A stretch of 14,717 nucleotides of DNA from Myxococcales bacterium (GCA_020430675.1 JAGQJJ010000026.1:1-14717); one strand, 5' to 3'. Counted from the first letter of the stretch, positions 1-8,239 are shown. Notes: generated from the sequence alone by a model not told the origin. Numbers and translations are program-made.

Positions 1-1544
1 CCCTCGCCCGCAGCATTTGCGGACCCGGCGACGCCGCCACCGGCCTCTCGGGCCAGCTCATCGGCCCGCGCGGCGCCGCGCTCGACGGCGTGCCGATCTT
101 CGCCCTGTTCACCCCGGTCGAGGCGCTGCGCCAGGTGGCCCAGCAGCTTGAGGACGCGCGTCCGCGACCCACCGCGCTGCGCGTGCCGGTGCTGCCCGCG
201 GGCCTGCTCGGCGGGCGCGCCGGCTTCGACGTCGGCGAGCTGGTGCCCGGCATCTATCGCGTTCAGTTCTTCGCCGATGAAGACGGCGACCATGCGCCCA
301 CGCCCTGCGGCCCCGAGTTGGGCGGCGGCGATCGTTACGTGGCCGAGCCGATCGAGGTCGAGGTCGTCGCTGGGGTCCACGCCCCGCTGGCGGCGCCGAT
401 CGAGCTGCGCGCCGGCGATTGCCCCGACCCGCTGACCGGCCTGCGCGGCACGCTGGCGCTGGCCCCGACGCTGGCCGAGCAATGGGCAGCCGACCCGAGC
501 CTCGTCGGCCCGCTCGGCGTGCTCGATGGGTCGGTCCGCCTCGCCCTGGTCTCGCCCCAAGGCGGCGTGGCGGTGGTCAACCGCACGCTGCTGACCGGGC
601 TGAGCGCGCGCCCCCTGCCGCAGCCGTTCACCGTGACCGGCGTGCCGCCGGGCATCTGGCGGGCTCAGGTTTTTGTCGATCGCGACGCCGATGGCCGTTT
701 CACGCGGTGCAGCGGCTGGCCGGCCGGCCTCGACGCCGTCTTCGTGCAGCGCGAAGAGGTGCGCATCCGCCCCGGCGAGGTGCTCGACCTGGGCGCGCTG
801 GTGCTGGAGCGGGCCGATTGCGACGACGAGCCCGCCACCGGCCTGCGCGGCGCATTGCGTCTGCCCGCCGAAGCGGGCGCCGCGGGCAGCGGGCGCGCGG
901 TGCGCATGGAGCTGTACCCCACCGACAACCGCGGCGAGCGCCGCGGGCTGCTGCTTTTCGAAAACCACCGGGAAGCCACCGCGGGCGATCCCGACGCCGT
1001 GGCGGTCTTCAATCGACCCGTCGCGCCGGGGGCCTATCGCGGCGTGATCTTCCTCGACACCGACGGCGACGGCGCTTTCACCGGTTGTCCGCTGTCGCCC
1101 TACGGCGACCGCTCGGCGGTTGAGACGGGCCCCATCGAGGTGGTCGAGGGCCGCTTGACCGACCTGGGCGAGCTGACCGTGGCCCCGCTCGGCTGCCCGG
1201 TGCCGCCGGCCACGCTGACGCCGATCTTGTCGTTCGATCAGGTCGAGTGGCCCCGTGACGTGCCGCTCGACCTGGCGATGCAGGTGCGCGAGGCGGGCGG
1301 TTGGTCGTTGGAGTGGTCGATCGGCGCCGTCGAGCCGCTGGCCGAGCTGACGCTCGACAGCCTGCAACTCGCGCCCGGCCGCTATGAGGTCACCGCGTTT
1401 GTCGACGAGGACGGCGACGGCCAGCTCGACCCTTGCGACGCCGATGTGCCCGACCGGTTTGTTGCGCGCACCCCATTGCAGCTCGACGAGCAGATGCCCG
1501 CCGCGCAGGCCCGCCTCGCCTTGCAACCCGCCTGCGCGCGCTGA
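1..1544 (+). CDS. Exported-type modular protein with four Asp-rich loop modules (5' end missing)
   Basis: The reading frame is open from base 3, so the true start and any signal peptide lie upstream of the window; the internal GTG at 90 is not a credible start because module 1 already begins before it. The visible 513 residues are four tandem modules of about 116-134 residues. Modules 1-3 open with a Cys followed closely by TGLxG; module 4 opens with Cys but lacks TGLxG. Each has a PGxY/W-type strand leading into an 11-residue acidic loop of the DxDxDG kind that ends in Cys, such as DTDGDGAFTGC. Such loops resemble EF-hand or SdrD-type calcium sites on beta-sandwich surface domains, so calcium-stabilised extracellular modules are a reasonable inference. 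I do not recognise a named family. The next gene starts 62 bases downstream, and any link to it is uncertain. Confidence 0.75.
   Translation, partial: LARSICGPGDAATGLSGQLIGPRGAALDGVPIFALFTPVEALRQVAQQLEDARPRPTALRVPVLPAGLLGGRAGFDVGELVPGIYRVQFFADEDGDHAPTPCGPELGGGDRYVAEPIEVEVVAGVHAPLAAPIELRAGDCPDPLTGLRGTLALAPTLAEQWAADPSLVGPLGVLDGSVRLALVSPQGGVAVVNRTLLTGLSARPLPQPFTVTGVPPGIWRAQVFVDRDADGRFTRCSGWPAGLDAVFVQREEVRIRPGEVLDLGALVLERADCDDEPATGLRGALRLPAEAGAAGSGRAVRMELYPTDNRGERRGLLLFENHREATAGDPDAVAVFNRPVAPGAYRGVIFLDTDGDGAFTGCPLSPYGDRSAVETGPIEVVEGRLTDLGELTVAPLGCPVPPATLTPILSFDQVEWPRDVPLDLAMQVREAGGWSLEWSIGAVEPLAELTLDSLQLAPGRYEVTAFVDEDGDGQLDPCDADVPDRFVARTPLQLDEQMPAAQARLALQPACAR
18..1541 (+). repeat. Four tandem protein-coding modules with DxDxDG...C loops
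   Basis: Module boundaries set at the conserved opening Cys codons are 18-419, 420-818, 819-1193 and 1194-1541. The acidic loops occupy 276-308, 678-710, 1056-1088 and 1404-1436, each exactly 33 bases (11 codons), and each ends in a Cys codon. The modules have diverged strongly at the DNA level, so this is an old protein repeat and not a recent duplication. Confidence 0.75.
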
Positions 1545-1606
1545 GCGCTTGCGCCTGGGCCGGGGGCGACGCAAACTGAGCCGCTTCTCGGCGCGCGGAG
1601 CGGCCC

Positions 1607-2623
1607 ATGAAAGACATCCTCGCCCGCTTTCCCATCGGCGCGGTGCACGCGGTGACGCCGGTGCGCTCGGGGCTGATGCACCAAACGCAGATCGTCGACG
1701 CCGATCGCGGCCGCTACGTGCTTCAGCGTTTGCACCCAAAGCTGAGCACCGCCGAGATCATCGGCGACTACGCCGCGGTCACCGCCCACCTCGCCGCCCG
1801 CGCGCTGCCGGCGCCGCGGTTGGTGCCCACCACCGACGGCGAGCCGGTGGCGGTCGATGACGAGGGTCTCTGGTGGCGCCTCGCGCCCTATGTCGAGGGC
1901 GAGACGCGCGAGAAGGTGACCTCGACCGCGCAGGCCGAGCAGGGCGCGCGCATGCTGGGGCGCTTTCATCGCGCCATGGCCGACATCGAGCATGTCTTCG
2001 CATCACAACACCCGCTGCACGACACCGAGGGCCATCTCGCCCGGCTCCGGGACGCGGCGATCAACCCGCGCCACGCTTCGATCTGCCCGCGCGTCGCCGA
2101 CGAGATCGCCGCGGTCTTCGAGCGGCTGCCGCCGCTGCTCCTGCCCGCCGATCTGCCCCGGCGCGTGGTGCACGGCGACCCCAAGATCAGCAACGTGCTC
2201 TTTCGCGGCGAAGAAGCGGTCGGCCTGATCGACCTCGACACCTGCAACGTGCACACGGTGCTCGTCGACCTGGGCGACGCGGTGCGCTCGTGGTGCCGCG
2301 ATGGCGCCGAAGACGAGGCGCAGCGCTTCCACGTCGACCGCTTCGAGGCCATCTTGCGCGGCTACGCGGCCGAGGGCCCCAAGCTCACCCCCGCCGAGCG
2401 CGCGCACCTGGGCGGCGCCGGCCGGCTCATCACGCTGGAGCTGGCCTCGCGCTTCGCCCGCGACGTGCTGGAAGACGAGTATTTCGGCTACGACGCCGAC
2501 CGCTATGCCGACCGGCGAAGCCATAACCTGGCCCGCGCCCGCGGCATGCTCTTCCTCGCCGCTGACATGCAGGCCCACCGCGAGCAGATCGAGCAGCTCG
2601 TGGTGCAGTACTTCGGGGCCTGA
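1607..2623 (+). CDS. NahK-like N-acetylhexosamine/hexose 1-kinase (APH fold)
   Basis: This 338-residue protein has the aminoglycoside-phosphotransferase kinase fold. The catalytic loop HGDPKISNVLF (residues 189-199) supplies D191 and N196, and IDLD (208-211) supplies the metal-binding aspartate. From memory, the closest characterised relative is bifidobacterial N-acetylhexosamine 1-kinase (NahK), which phosphorylates the anomeric OH of GlcNAc or GalNAc using ATP. Shared features are an N-terminal YVLQRL segment in place of a classical lysine strand, the IDLDT...DLGDAVR region, and the C-terminal pattern ITLELASRFARDVLEDEYF followed by HNLARAR. The start is supported by GGAG at 1597-1600, six bases upstream of ATG. 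The phosphohexomutase gene 77 bases downstream fits a sugar 1-phosphate role. Other substrates of this fold, such as choline, homoserine or an aminoglycoside, are less likely. The exact sugar is unknown. Confidence 0.82.
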   Translation: MKDILARFPIGAVHAVTPVRSGLMHQTQIVDADRGRYVLQRLHPKLSTAEIIGDYAAVTAHLAARALPAPRLVPTTDGEPVAVDDEGLWWRLAPYVEGETREKVTSTAQAEQGARMLGRFHRAMADIEHVFASQHPLHDTEGHLARLRDAAINPRHASICPRVADEIAAVFERLPPLLLPADLPRRVVHGDPKISNVLFRGEEAVGLIDLDTCNVHTVLVDLGDAVRSWCRDGAEDEAQRFHVDRFEAILRGYAAEGPKLTPAERAHLGGAGRLITLELASRFARDVLEDEYFGYDADRYADRRSHNLARARGMLFLAADMQAHREQIEQLVVQYFGA

Positions 2624-2640
2624 CGCGCCGCGCAGTGCGG

Positions 2641-2670
2641 TGGAAGCCGTCGGCCCCGGTGCGGTATACC
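2641..2670 (+). promoter_or_regulatory. Possible sigma70-like promoter ahead of the phosphohexomutase gene
   Basis: TATACC at 2665-2670 resembles a -10 element. TGGAAG at 2641-2646, 18 bases upstream, matches the -35 consensus at only three of six positions. It lies in the 77-base gap between kinase and mutase, so the mutase could have its own promoter, but read-through from the kinase is equally possible. Confidence 0.22.
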
Positions 2671-2700
2671 CCCTGACCTCGCCCGTGTTCGAGGAACCCC

Positions 2701-4425
2701 ATGAGCGACAAGACCCTCGAGATCGCCCGGCGCTTTGTCGCCGAAGATCCCGACCCCAAAACCCGCGCGGCCGGCCAGGCCCTGCTCGACGCCGGTGACG
2801 CCGCGGCCATCGCCGACCACTTCGGCGCGCGCCTCGAGTTTGGCACCGCCGGCCTGCGCGCGGCGCTGGGGCCCGGCCCGAACCGCATGAACCGCGCGGT
2901 CGTGCGCCGCACCACCGCGGGCTTTGGCCATTACCTGCTTGGCACGCTGCCCGACGCGGCGAAGCGTGGCGTGGCCATCGGCTTCGACGGTCGCCACGGC
3001 TCGCGTGAGTTCGCGCAAGACGCTGCGGCCGTCCTGGCCGGCCTGGGCGTGCGCGTGCTGCGCTTCACCGAGGTCGTGCCCACGCCGCTGCTGGCGTTTG
3101 CGGTCAAGCATCATGGGTGCGCGGGCGGGGTCATGGTCACCGCCAGCCACAACCCGCCGGCCGACAACGGCTACAAGGTCTATTGGGCCGACGCGGCGCA
3201 GATCGTGCCGCCCCATGACGCGGGCATCAGCGCGGCGATCGACGCCATCGAGACGCTGGCCACCGTCGAAGTGCCGGCGCTCGACGCGGTCGGCGGGCTG
3301 GTTGAGGTCGTGCCGCCGAGCACCGTCGCCGCCTACCTCGACGCCGTCGCCGCCCTGCGCGTCTTCCCGGGCGGCGTGCCGCTGCGCGTGGTCTACACCG
3401 CCATGCACGGCGTTGGCCGCAAGATGGTCGAAGCGGCGCTCGACGCCGCGGGTTACACCGATCGCCACCTGGTGGTCGAGCAATGCGAGCCCGACCCCGA
3501 CTTCCCCACCGTCGCCTTCCCCAACCCCGAAGAGCCCGGCGCGCTCGATCTCGCCCTGGCGCTGGCGGGCAAGGTGGGCGCCGATCTGCTCATCGCCAAC
3601 GACCCCGACGCTGACCGCCTGGCCGTCGCCGTGCCCGATGGCCAGGGCGGCTATCGCGCGCTGACGGGCAACCAGATCGGCGTGCTGCTCGCCGACGAGC
3701 TGTTGCAATACGGCAAAGCCGCGCCAGGGCGCCTCGTGGCGACCACCGTGGTCAGCACCGGCCTGCTCGCCCGACTCGCCGACGAGTACGGCGCCGACTA
3801 TGTCGAGACGCTGACCGGCTTCAAGTGGATCGCCGCAGCCGCCCTGCGCCGTGACGCCGCCGGCGGGCGTTTTGTCTTCGGCTTCGAAGAGGCGCTCGGC
3901 TACAGCGCGGGCAGCGTGGTGCGCGACAAGGACGGCGTCTCGGCGGCGCTCCTGTTCTGCGACCTGGCCGCGCGCTGCCGCGCCGAGGGCCGCGGCGTGC
4001 TCGACCGCCTCGCGGCCATCTATCGCCGCCATGGCCTCTTCCAGAGCCGCCAGCACAGCCTCAAGCTGCCCGGCGCCGAGGGCGCGAAGCGCATCGAAGC
4101 GCTGATGGCCGCGCTGCGGGCCGATCCGCCCACGCAGCTCGCCGGTACGCCGGTCCTGCGGGTGCGCGATCTGCTCACCGGCGAGGCCCGTGAGGGCGGG
4201 CGCACCACGCCGATCGACCTGCCGCGCAGCGATGTGCTCGCCTTCGATCTGGCCGACGGCAGCCGCGCCCTGGTGCGGCCTTCGGGCACCGAACCCAAGA
4301 TCAAGTTCTACTTCGAGGTCCGCGCGCCCTTCGCCGAGGGCGACGCGCTCGCCGCCGCCGAGGCCCGCGCCGCCGGCCGGCTCGACGCGCTGCAGACCGA
4401 CCTGCTGACCCGCGCGGGAGGCTGA
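2701..4425 (+). CDS. Alpha-phosphohexomutase (phosphoglucomutase/phosphomannomutase, PgcA/PGM2-like)
   Basis: This enzyme interconverts hexose 1-phosphate and hexose 6-phosphate in the cytoplasm. All four family signatures are present in order across 574 residues. They are the phosphoserine loop TASHNPPADNGYK with catalytic S149, the magnesium loop DPDADR (301-306), the sugar-binding loop FGFEEALGYS (393-402), and the phosphate-binding loop RPSGTEPK (526-533). The length and the N-terminal RLEFGTAGLR motif match the PgcA/PGM2 branch (B. subtilis PgcA is about 580 residues), not the shorter bacterial ManB/AlgC or GlmM branches. GAGGA at 2691-2695 sits five bases before the ATG. The upstream neighbour is a NahK-like kinase whose product would be a hexose 1-phosphate, and a lipoprotein gene begins four bases after the stop. 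Glucose versus mannose (or GlcNAc) specificity cannot be read from these motifs. Confidence 0.95.
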   Translation: MSDKTLEIARRFVAEDPDPKTRAAGQALLDAGDAAAIADHFGARLEFGTAGLRAALGPGPNRMNRAVVRRTTAGFGHYLLGTLPDAAKRGVAIGFDGRHGSREFAQDAAAVLAGLGVRVLRFTEVVPTPLLAFAVKHHGCAGGVMVTASHNPPADNGYKVYWADAAQIVPPHDAGISAAIDAIETLATVEVPALDAVGGLVEVVPPSTVAAYLDAVAALRVFPGGVPLRVVYTAMHGVGRKMVEAALDAAGYTDRHLVVEQCEPDPDFPTVAFPNPEEPGALDLALALAGKVGADLLIANDPDADRLAVAVPDGQGGYRALTGNQIGVLLADELLQYGKAAPGRLVATTVVSTGLLARLADEYGADYVETLTGFKWIAAAALRRDAAGGRFVFGFEEALGYSAGSVVRDKDGVSAALLFCDLAARCRAEGRGVLDRLAAIYRRHGLFQSRQHSLKLPGAEGAKRIEALMAALRADPPTQLAGTPVLRVRDLLTGEAREGGRTTPIDLPRSDVLAFDLADGSRALVRPSGTEPKIKFYFEVRAPFAEGDALAAAEARAAGRLDALQTDLLTRAGG

Positions 4426-4429
4426 CGCC

Positions 4430-6040
4430 ATGTCCCGAATCTTCCTCTGCCTCGCTGGCGCCCTGTTGCTCGCCGGCTGCCATGAATCGACCAGCAGCGA
4501 CCCTGAGCCCGACGCCGGCGCCGGCGCCTGCACGCCCGGCGAGACCCGCTGCGACGAAGAAGGCCGCCTGCGCACCTGCCTTGAGCCGGGCGACGCCTGG
4601 CTGGTCGAGCGCTGCGCCGATGGCGACCTTTGCTACGAGGGCGAGTGCCGCACGCTGCTCTGCGAACCCGGGGCACGCGAGTGCTTCGAGGGCGGCGTGC
4701 GCGCCTGCGCGCTCGACGGCACGAGCTTTGGCGATGCCACGCCCTGCGCCGACGACGAGACCTGCTACGACGGCGTCTGCCTCTCGCGCACCTGCACGCC
4801 GGGCGAGCGCGCTTGCGGCGAAGGCGTGGTGCTCACCTGCGCCGAAGACGGCCTCGGCTGGGACCGCAGCCCCTGCGGCGGCGCCAACGTCTGCCTCGAC
4901 GGCGAGTGCCGCCAGCCGCCCGGCGGGCCGTCCTGCGAGCCCGGCCAGGTGCTCTGCGGTCCCGAAGGCATCTTCACCTGTCCGCCGGCCGGCGATGGCT
5001 TCCTGCTGACGCCCTGCCGCGACGGCGCGGTCTGCTTCGACGGCCGCTGTGTGCACTGCCTGCGCGATCGCGACTGCCCCGACGAGCAGTCGTGCACCGA
5101 CGGCGAGTGCGGCCCGCCCGCGCTGCGGGTGGTCACCGACGCGCTGCCCCCGGGCCAGGTCGGCGCGCCCTACGCGGCTGCGCTCGAGGCCCGCTTCGGC
5201 ACGCCGCCCTATCGCTGGGCGCTGATCGACGGCGTCATGCCGCGCGGCGTGGCGCTCAACGCCGCGGGCGAGCTGGCGGGCACGCCGGTGCGCACCGGCG
5301 AGCACCCGCTGCGCGTCCAGGTCACCGACGACGCGGGCGAGACCGCCATCGCCGATCTCTTGCTGCTCATCTTCCCCGGCGGCCTCTCGATCGCCACCGG
5401 CGAGCTGCCCGCCGCCGAAGAGGGCCTGCCCTACGAAGCGCAGCTCGAAGCGGTCGGTGGCTCGCCGCCCTACGGCTGGTTGATCGTCGGCGGCGCCTTG
5501 CCCGCCGGGCTCGACCTGGGCGCCAACGGCCGCATCGCCGGCACGCCGAGCGAGATTGGCGGCTTCGACCTGCGCTTCCGGGTGGTCGACGCCTCGACGC
5601 CGCCCCAGGCCGCCGAAGCCGAGCTGTACCTCGAAGTTGAAGTCGCGCCGCTTGAGATCACGGCCGACCAGAGCTTCGACCTGTTCGGCATTCGGGTGGT
5701 GACGCTGCCCACGCTGACCATCATCGGCGGCAACCCGCTGCCCTATGACACCAACCTGACCGCGCGCGGCGGGCTGCGGCCCTACTCGTGGGCCGAGACC
5801 GACCTGCCCGACAACCTGGCGCGCTTCATCCCGCAAGCCGGCCTGCCCGACGGCCTGGTGCTCGCCGAAGACGGCCACCTCAGCGGCATCGTGGCCGATC
5901 TGAGCCAGGTCATCGAGGTCGCCATCCCGTTCACCCAAATCAACCTGACCGGCTTCTTCTTCACCGCCGAGGTGCGCGACAGCCAGCGCGTCGCCGACAC
6001 CGACTCGGCGATCTTCCTGTTGCCGACATTGCCTTTGTGA
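4430..6040 (+). CDS. Lipoprotein with tandem six-Cys modules and putative Ig (He_PIG-like) domains
   Basis: The 536-residue product starts with a lipoprotein signal: MSRIF, a hydrophobic stretch, then lipobox LAGC with the modified Cys at 17, followed by a short acidic linker. Residues 34-207 hold four tandem modules of about 39 residues, each with six cysteines (first C34, C41, C50, C62, C68, C73), then a shorter four-Cys remnant at 210-227. Two putative-Ig domains follow (about 231-315 and 318-405), each with the PPYxW ... LPAGLxLxxxGxxxGTP pattern, and a more divergent third (about 428-536) carries RPYSW and GLPDGLVL. He_PIG-type domains are typical of surface adhesion or polysaccharide-interacting proteins; the cysteine modules presumably form disulfides in the periplasm or outside the cell. 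The start has GGGAGG at 4416-4421, overlapping the end of the mutase gene, so the two are probably co-translated. Function unknown. Confidence 0.85.
   Translation: MSRIFLCLAGALLLAGCHESTSSDPEPDAGAGACTPGETRCDEEGRLRTCLEPGDAWLVERCADGDLCYEGECRTLLCEPGARECFEGGVRACALDGTSFGDATPCADDETCYDGVCLSRTCTPGERACGEGVVLTCAEDGLGWDRSPCGGANVCLDGECRQPPGGPSCEPGQVLCGPEGIFTCPPAGDGFLLTPCRDGAVCFDGRCVHCLRDRDCPDEQSCTDGECGPPALRVVTDALPPGQVGAPYAAALEARFGTPPYRWALIDGVMPRGVALNAAGELAGTPVRTGEHPLRVQVTDDAGETAIADLLLLIFPGGLSIATGELPAAEEGLPYEAQLEAVGGSPPYGWLIVGGALPAGLDLGANGRIAGTPSEIGGFDLRFRVVDASTPPQAAEAELYLEVEVAPLEITADQSFDLFGIRVVTLPTLTIIGGNPLPYDTNLTARGGLRPYSWAETDLPDNLARFIPQAGLPDGLVLAEDGHLSGIVADLSQVIEVAIPFTQINLTGFFFTAEVRDSQRVADTDSAIFLLPTLPL
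4529..5110 (+). repeat. Tandem six-cysteine modules (four, plus a partial fifth)
   Basis: Cysteine positions in the protein are 34/41/50/62/68/73, 78/85/93/106/112/117, 122/129/137/149/155/160 and 169/176/184/196/202/207, then 210/216/222/227. The spacing C-6-C-7/8-C-11/12-C-5-C-4-C is nearly invariant. Each module has CxPG at its start and C(Y/F/L)(E/D)GxC at its end. The regularity implies three disulfides per module; the pairing is not readable from sequence. Confidence 0.85.
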
Positions 6041-6074
6041 ATCCGCCGCGCGCGGATGAACCCGGAGTGAGCAG

Positions 6075-7289
6075 ATGGTCGATTTCAACGCCTTCGCTGG
6101 CTGGCGCCCCGCGCCGGCGCGCGCGGCCGAGGTCGCCGCGGTGCCCTATGACGTCGTCGACACCGCCGAAGCCCGGGCCCTGGTGGACGGGCTGCCCGAC
6201 AGCATCCTGCGCGTCACGCGGCCCGACGTCGACCTGCCCGATGGCACGTCGCTCCATGAACCGGCAGCCTATGCCGCGGCGCAGGCGGCGTTTGCGCGGC
6301 TGATCGAAAAAGGCGTGCTGCAAAAGGACGCGACGCCCCATTTCTACGCCTACGCCCAGCGCATGGGCACGCACCGCCAGGTCGGGCTGATGGGGCTGGC
6401 CAGCGCCGCCGACTACCGCGCCGGGCGCATCAAGAAGCACGAGTTCACAAGGCCGGCCAAAGAGGATGACCGCAAGCGCCACATCGAAGCGGTGCGCGCC
6501 CATCTGGGCCCGGTCTTCCTCGCCTACCGCGCCTCGGCCGACATCAACGCCCGCGTGGCGCGCTTGACCGCCGGGCCGGCGGTGGTCGACTTCGTGGCGC
6601 CCGATGGCATCCAGCACCAGCTCTGGCCCATCGATGACGCCAAGGACGTCGCCGCGCTGACCGCCGCTTTTGCCGCGCTGCCCGCGTTCTACATCGCCGA
6701 CGGCCACCATCGCGCCGCCGCCGCGGCCCGCGTGGGCGAGGGCGCCGGCGATGATGACCCGCGGTCGCGTTTCCTCGCGGTCGCGTTCCCCGACACCGCG
6801 CTGCGCATCCTGCCCTACAACCGCGTGGTCGCCGATCGCAACGGGCATTCGGTCGAAGACCTGCGCGCGGCGTTGGACAAGCACTTCGCGATCACGCCGC
6901 TCAAAGCCGCCGCCGAACCCGAAGCGCGCCACGAATTCAGCCTGTATCTCGGTGGCGTGTGGCATCGGATGACGCTGCGCCCCGAAGCGGCGCCCGATGA
7001 GGCCGATCCGGTCGCGCGGCTTGATGTGAGCGTGTTGCAATCGTTGGTGCTCGCCCCGCTGCTCGGCGTCGCCGACCCGCGCACCGACGAGCGCATCGAC
7101 TTCGTGGGCGGCATTCGCGGGCTCGGCGAGCTGGCGAAGCGCGCCGGCGCTGACGGCGTGGCGTTTGCGCTCTACCCCACCAGCCTGGACGAGCTGATGG
7201 CCATCGCCGACGCCGGCGAGGTGATGCCGCCGAAGTCCACGTGGTTCGAGCCGAAGCTGCGGACCGGGATGGTCATCAACCGCTACTGA
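6075..7289 (+). CDS. DUF1015-family protein
   Basis: This 404-residue cytoplasmic protein has no signal peptide or membrane segment. It carries the two blocks I associate with DUF1015 (COG4198). The first is KKHEFTRPAKEDDR with H122-E123 and K129-E130-D131-D132-R133; the second is YIADGHHRAAAA with D209-G210-H211-H212-R213. The length is normal for the family. The N-terminal VPYDVV followed by SILRVTRPD is also typical. The conserved charged and His residues suggest an enzyme; a ParB/sulfiredoxin-like fold and small-molecule kinase activity have been discussed for related proteins, but I cannot assert a reaction here. GGAG at 6064-6067 precedes the ATG by seven bases. It follows the lipoprotein gene after 34 bases and converges on adk 21 bases downstream. 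Confidence 0.88.
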   Translation: MVDFNAFAGWRPAPARAAEVAAVPYDVVDTAEARALVDGLPDSILRVTRPDVDLPDGTSLHEPAAYAAAQAAFARLIEKGVLQKDATPHFYAYAQRMGTHRQVGLMGLASAADYRAGRIKKHEFTRPAKEDDRKRHIEAVRAHLGPVFLAYRASADINARVARLTAGPAVVDFVAPDGIQHQLWPIDDAKDVAALTAAFAALPAFYIADGHHRAAAAARVGEGAGDDDPRSRFLAVAFPDTALRILPYNRVVADRNGHSVEDLRAALDKHFAITPLKAAAEPEARHEFSLYLGGVWHRMTLRPEAAPDEADPVARLDVSVLQSLVLAPLLGVADPRTDERIDFVGGIRGLGELAKRAGADGVAFALYPTSLDELMAIADAGEVMPPKSTWFEPKLRTGMVINRY

Positions 7290-7310
7290 CAACCAGCGGT
7301 CGGTTTGCGC

Positions 7311-7952
7311 TCAGGCTGCGGTCAGCGCCTTGAGGGCAGCGAGCAGCCGGTCGGTGACCTCGTCGGGCGTGCCGACGCCATCGACCCGGGCGACCAGGCC
7401 CTGCGCCTCATAGAAAGGCACCACCGGCGCGGTCTCGGAGTGGTACTTGAAAAGCCGCGCCCGGCAGGCCTCTTCGGTGTCGTCCTTGCGCTGCACCAGG
7501 CGGTCGGCCACCTCGGCGGGCGGCGGGTTGAACTTCAGGTGATAGATGGCGCCGGTCTCGGGGTCGCTGCGCCGGCCGGTGATGCGCTCGACGATCAGGC
7601 TGTCATCGACCTCGATGAGCACCACCGCGTCGAGCTTGACCCCCGCCTCGGCCAGCGCCTTGTCGAGCGCCTCGGCCTGCGGGCGCGTGCGCGGGAAGCC
7701 ATCGAGCATGAAGCCCGCCTGCGCGTCGGGCTCGGCGATGCGCTCGATGACCATGCCGATGACCACCGCATCGGGCACCAGGTCGCCGCGCTTCATATAG
7801 CCCTCGGCCTCGAGCCCGAGCTTCGTGCCCGCCTTGACCGCGGCGCGCAGCATGTCGCCCGTCGAGATGTGCGGAATGCCATGGCGGCTGACCAGCCGCG
7901 CCGCCTGGGTGCCTTTGCCCGCGCCCGGCGGGCCGATGAGGATCATGCGCAT
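7311..7952 (-). CDS. adk: Adenylate kinase
   Basis: Catalyses ATP + AMP to 2 ADP in the cytoplasm, an essential step in nucleotide homeostasis. The 213 residues match the long bacterial form. The P-loop is GPPGAGKGTQ (7-16), the AMP-binding region includes STGDMLR (30-36) and DGFPRT (84-89), and the LID begins RITGRRSDPETGAIYH (123-138), followed by RKDD at 155-158. The LID has no cysteines, so it is the non-zinc type. The ATG at 7952 gives the canonical MRMILIGPPG start and has AGGA (reverse complement of 7961-7964) eight bases upstream; the Met at residue 3 is an unlikely alternative. It stands alone, not beside secY or ribosomal protein genes as is common, and converges on the DUF1015 gene. 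Confidence 0.97.
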   Translation of the reverse strand: MRMILIGPPGAGKGTQAARLVSRHGIPHISTGDMLRAAVKAGTKLGLEAEGYMKRGDLVPDAVVIGMVIERIAEPDAQAGFMLDGFPRTRPQAEALDKALAEAGVKLDAVVLIEVDDSLIVERITGRRSDPETGAIYHLKFNPPPAEVADRLVQRKDDTEEACRARLFKYHSETAPVVPFYEAQGLVARVDGVGTPDEVTDRLLAALKALTAA

Positions 7953-8239
7953 CGACGTCGTCCTGCGTGTGTCAGGGCCGTCGGTCGGCGTCGCCGCGGC
8001 CGTTTCGGGTGTGGATTGGCGAGGTCGGGCCCGCCGTCATCCGGTCGTCGCGCGGCCAGCGATCCCGCCGCGCTGCGGCCGTTGTGGCCCAGGCGAGGCA
8101 GCGCGCGACCCGGGCGTTCGACCAGCGGGGACTCTGCGTCGAAACCGGCGTCGCCGTCAAGCCAGGGCGGACCGAAACGGGGCATGCTGACCGTTTGGGG
8201 GCCGATCGGGCACCGCGCGGCGGGGCGCCCACGATACTT

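Noticed and set aside
2503..4575. A 690-codon minus-strand open frame opposite the phosphohexomutase gene
   Set aside because: The plus strand carries all four mutase signatures in order, and the minus translation is an Arg/Ala/Gly-rich shadow.
7279..7300. Hairpin ACCGCT/AGCGGT overlapping the DUF1015 stop, considered as a terminator
   Set aside because: The stem is only six bases with a ten-base loop, and there is just a short TTT a few bases later on the plus strand; not convincing in this composition.
7943..8185. An 80-codon minus-strand frame just upstream of and overlapping the adk start
   Set aside because: No ribosome site precedes its ATG at 8185, and its second half is a run of Arg/Pro codons. 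The first half looks mildly protein-like, so it is the best candidate for a missed small gene, but evidence is too thin to list.
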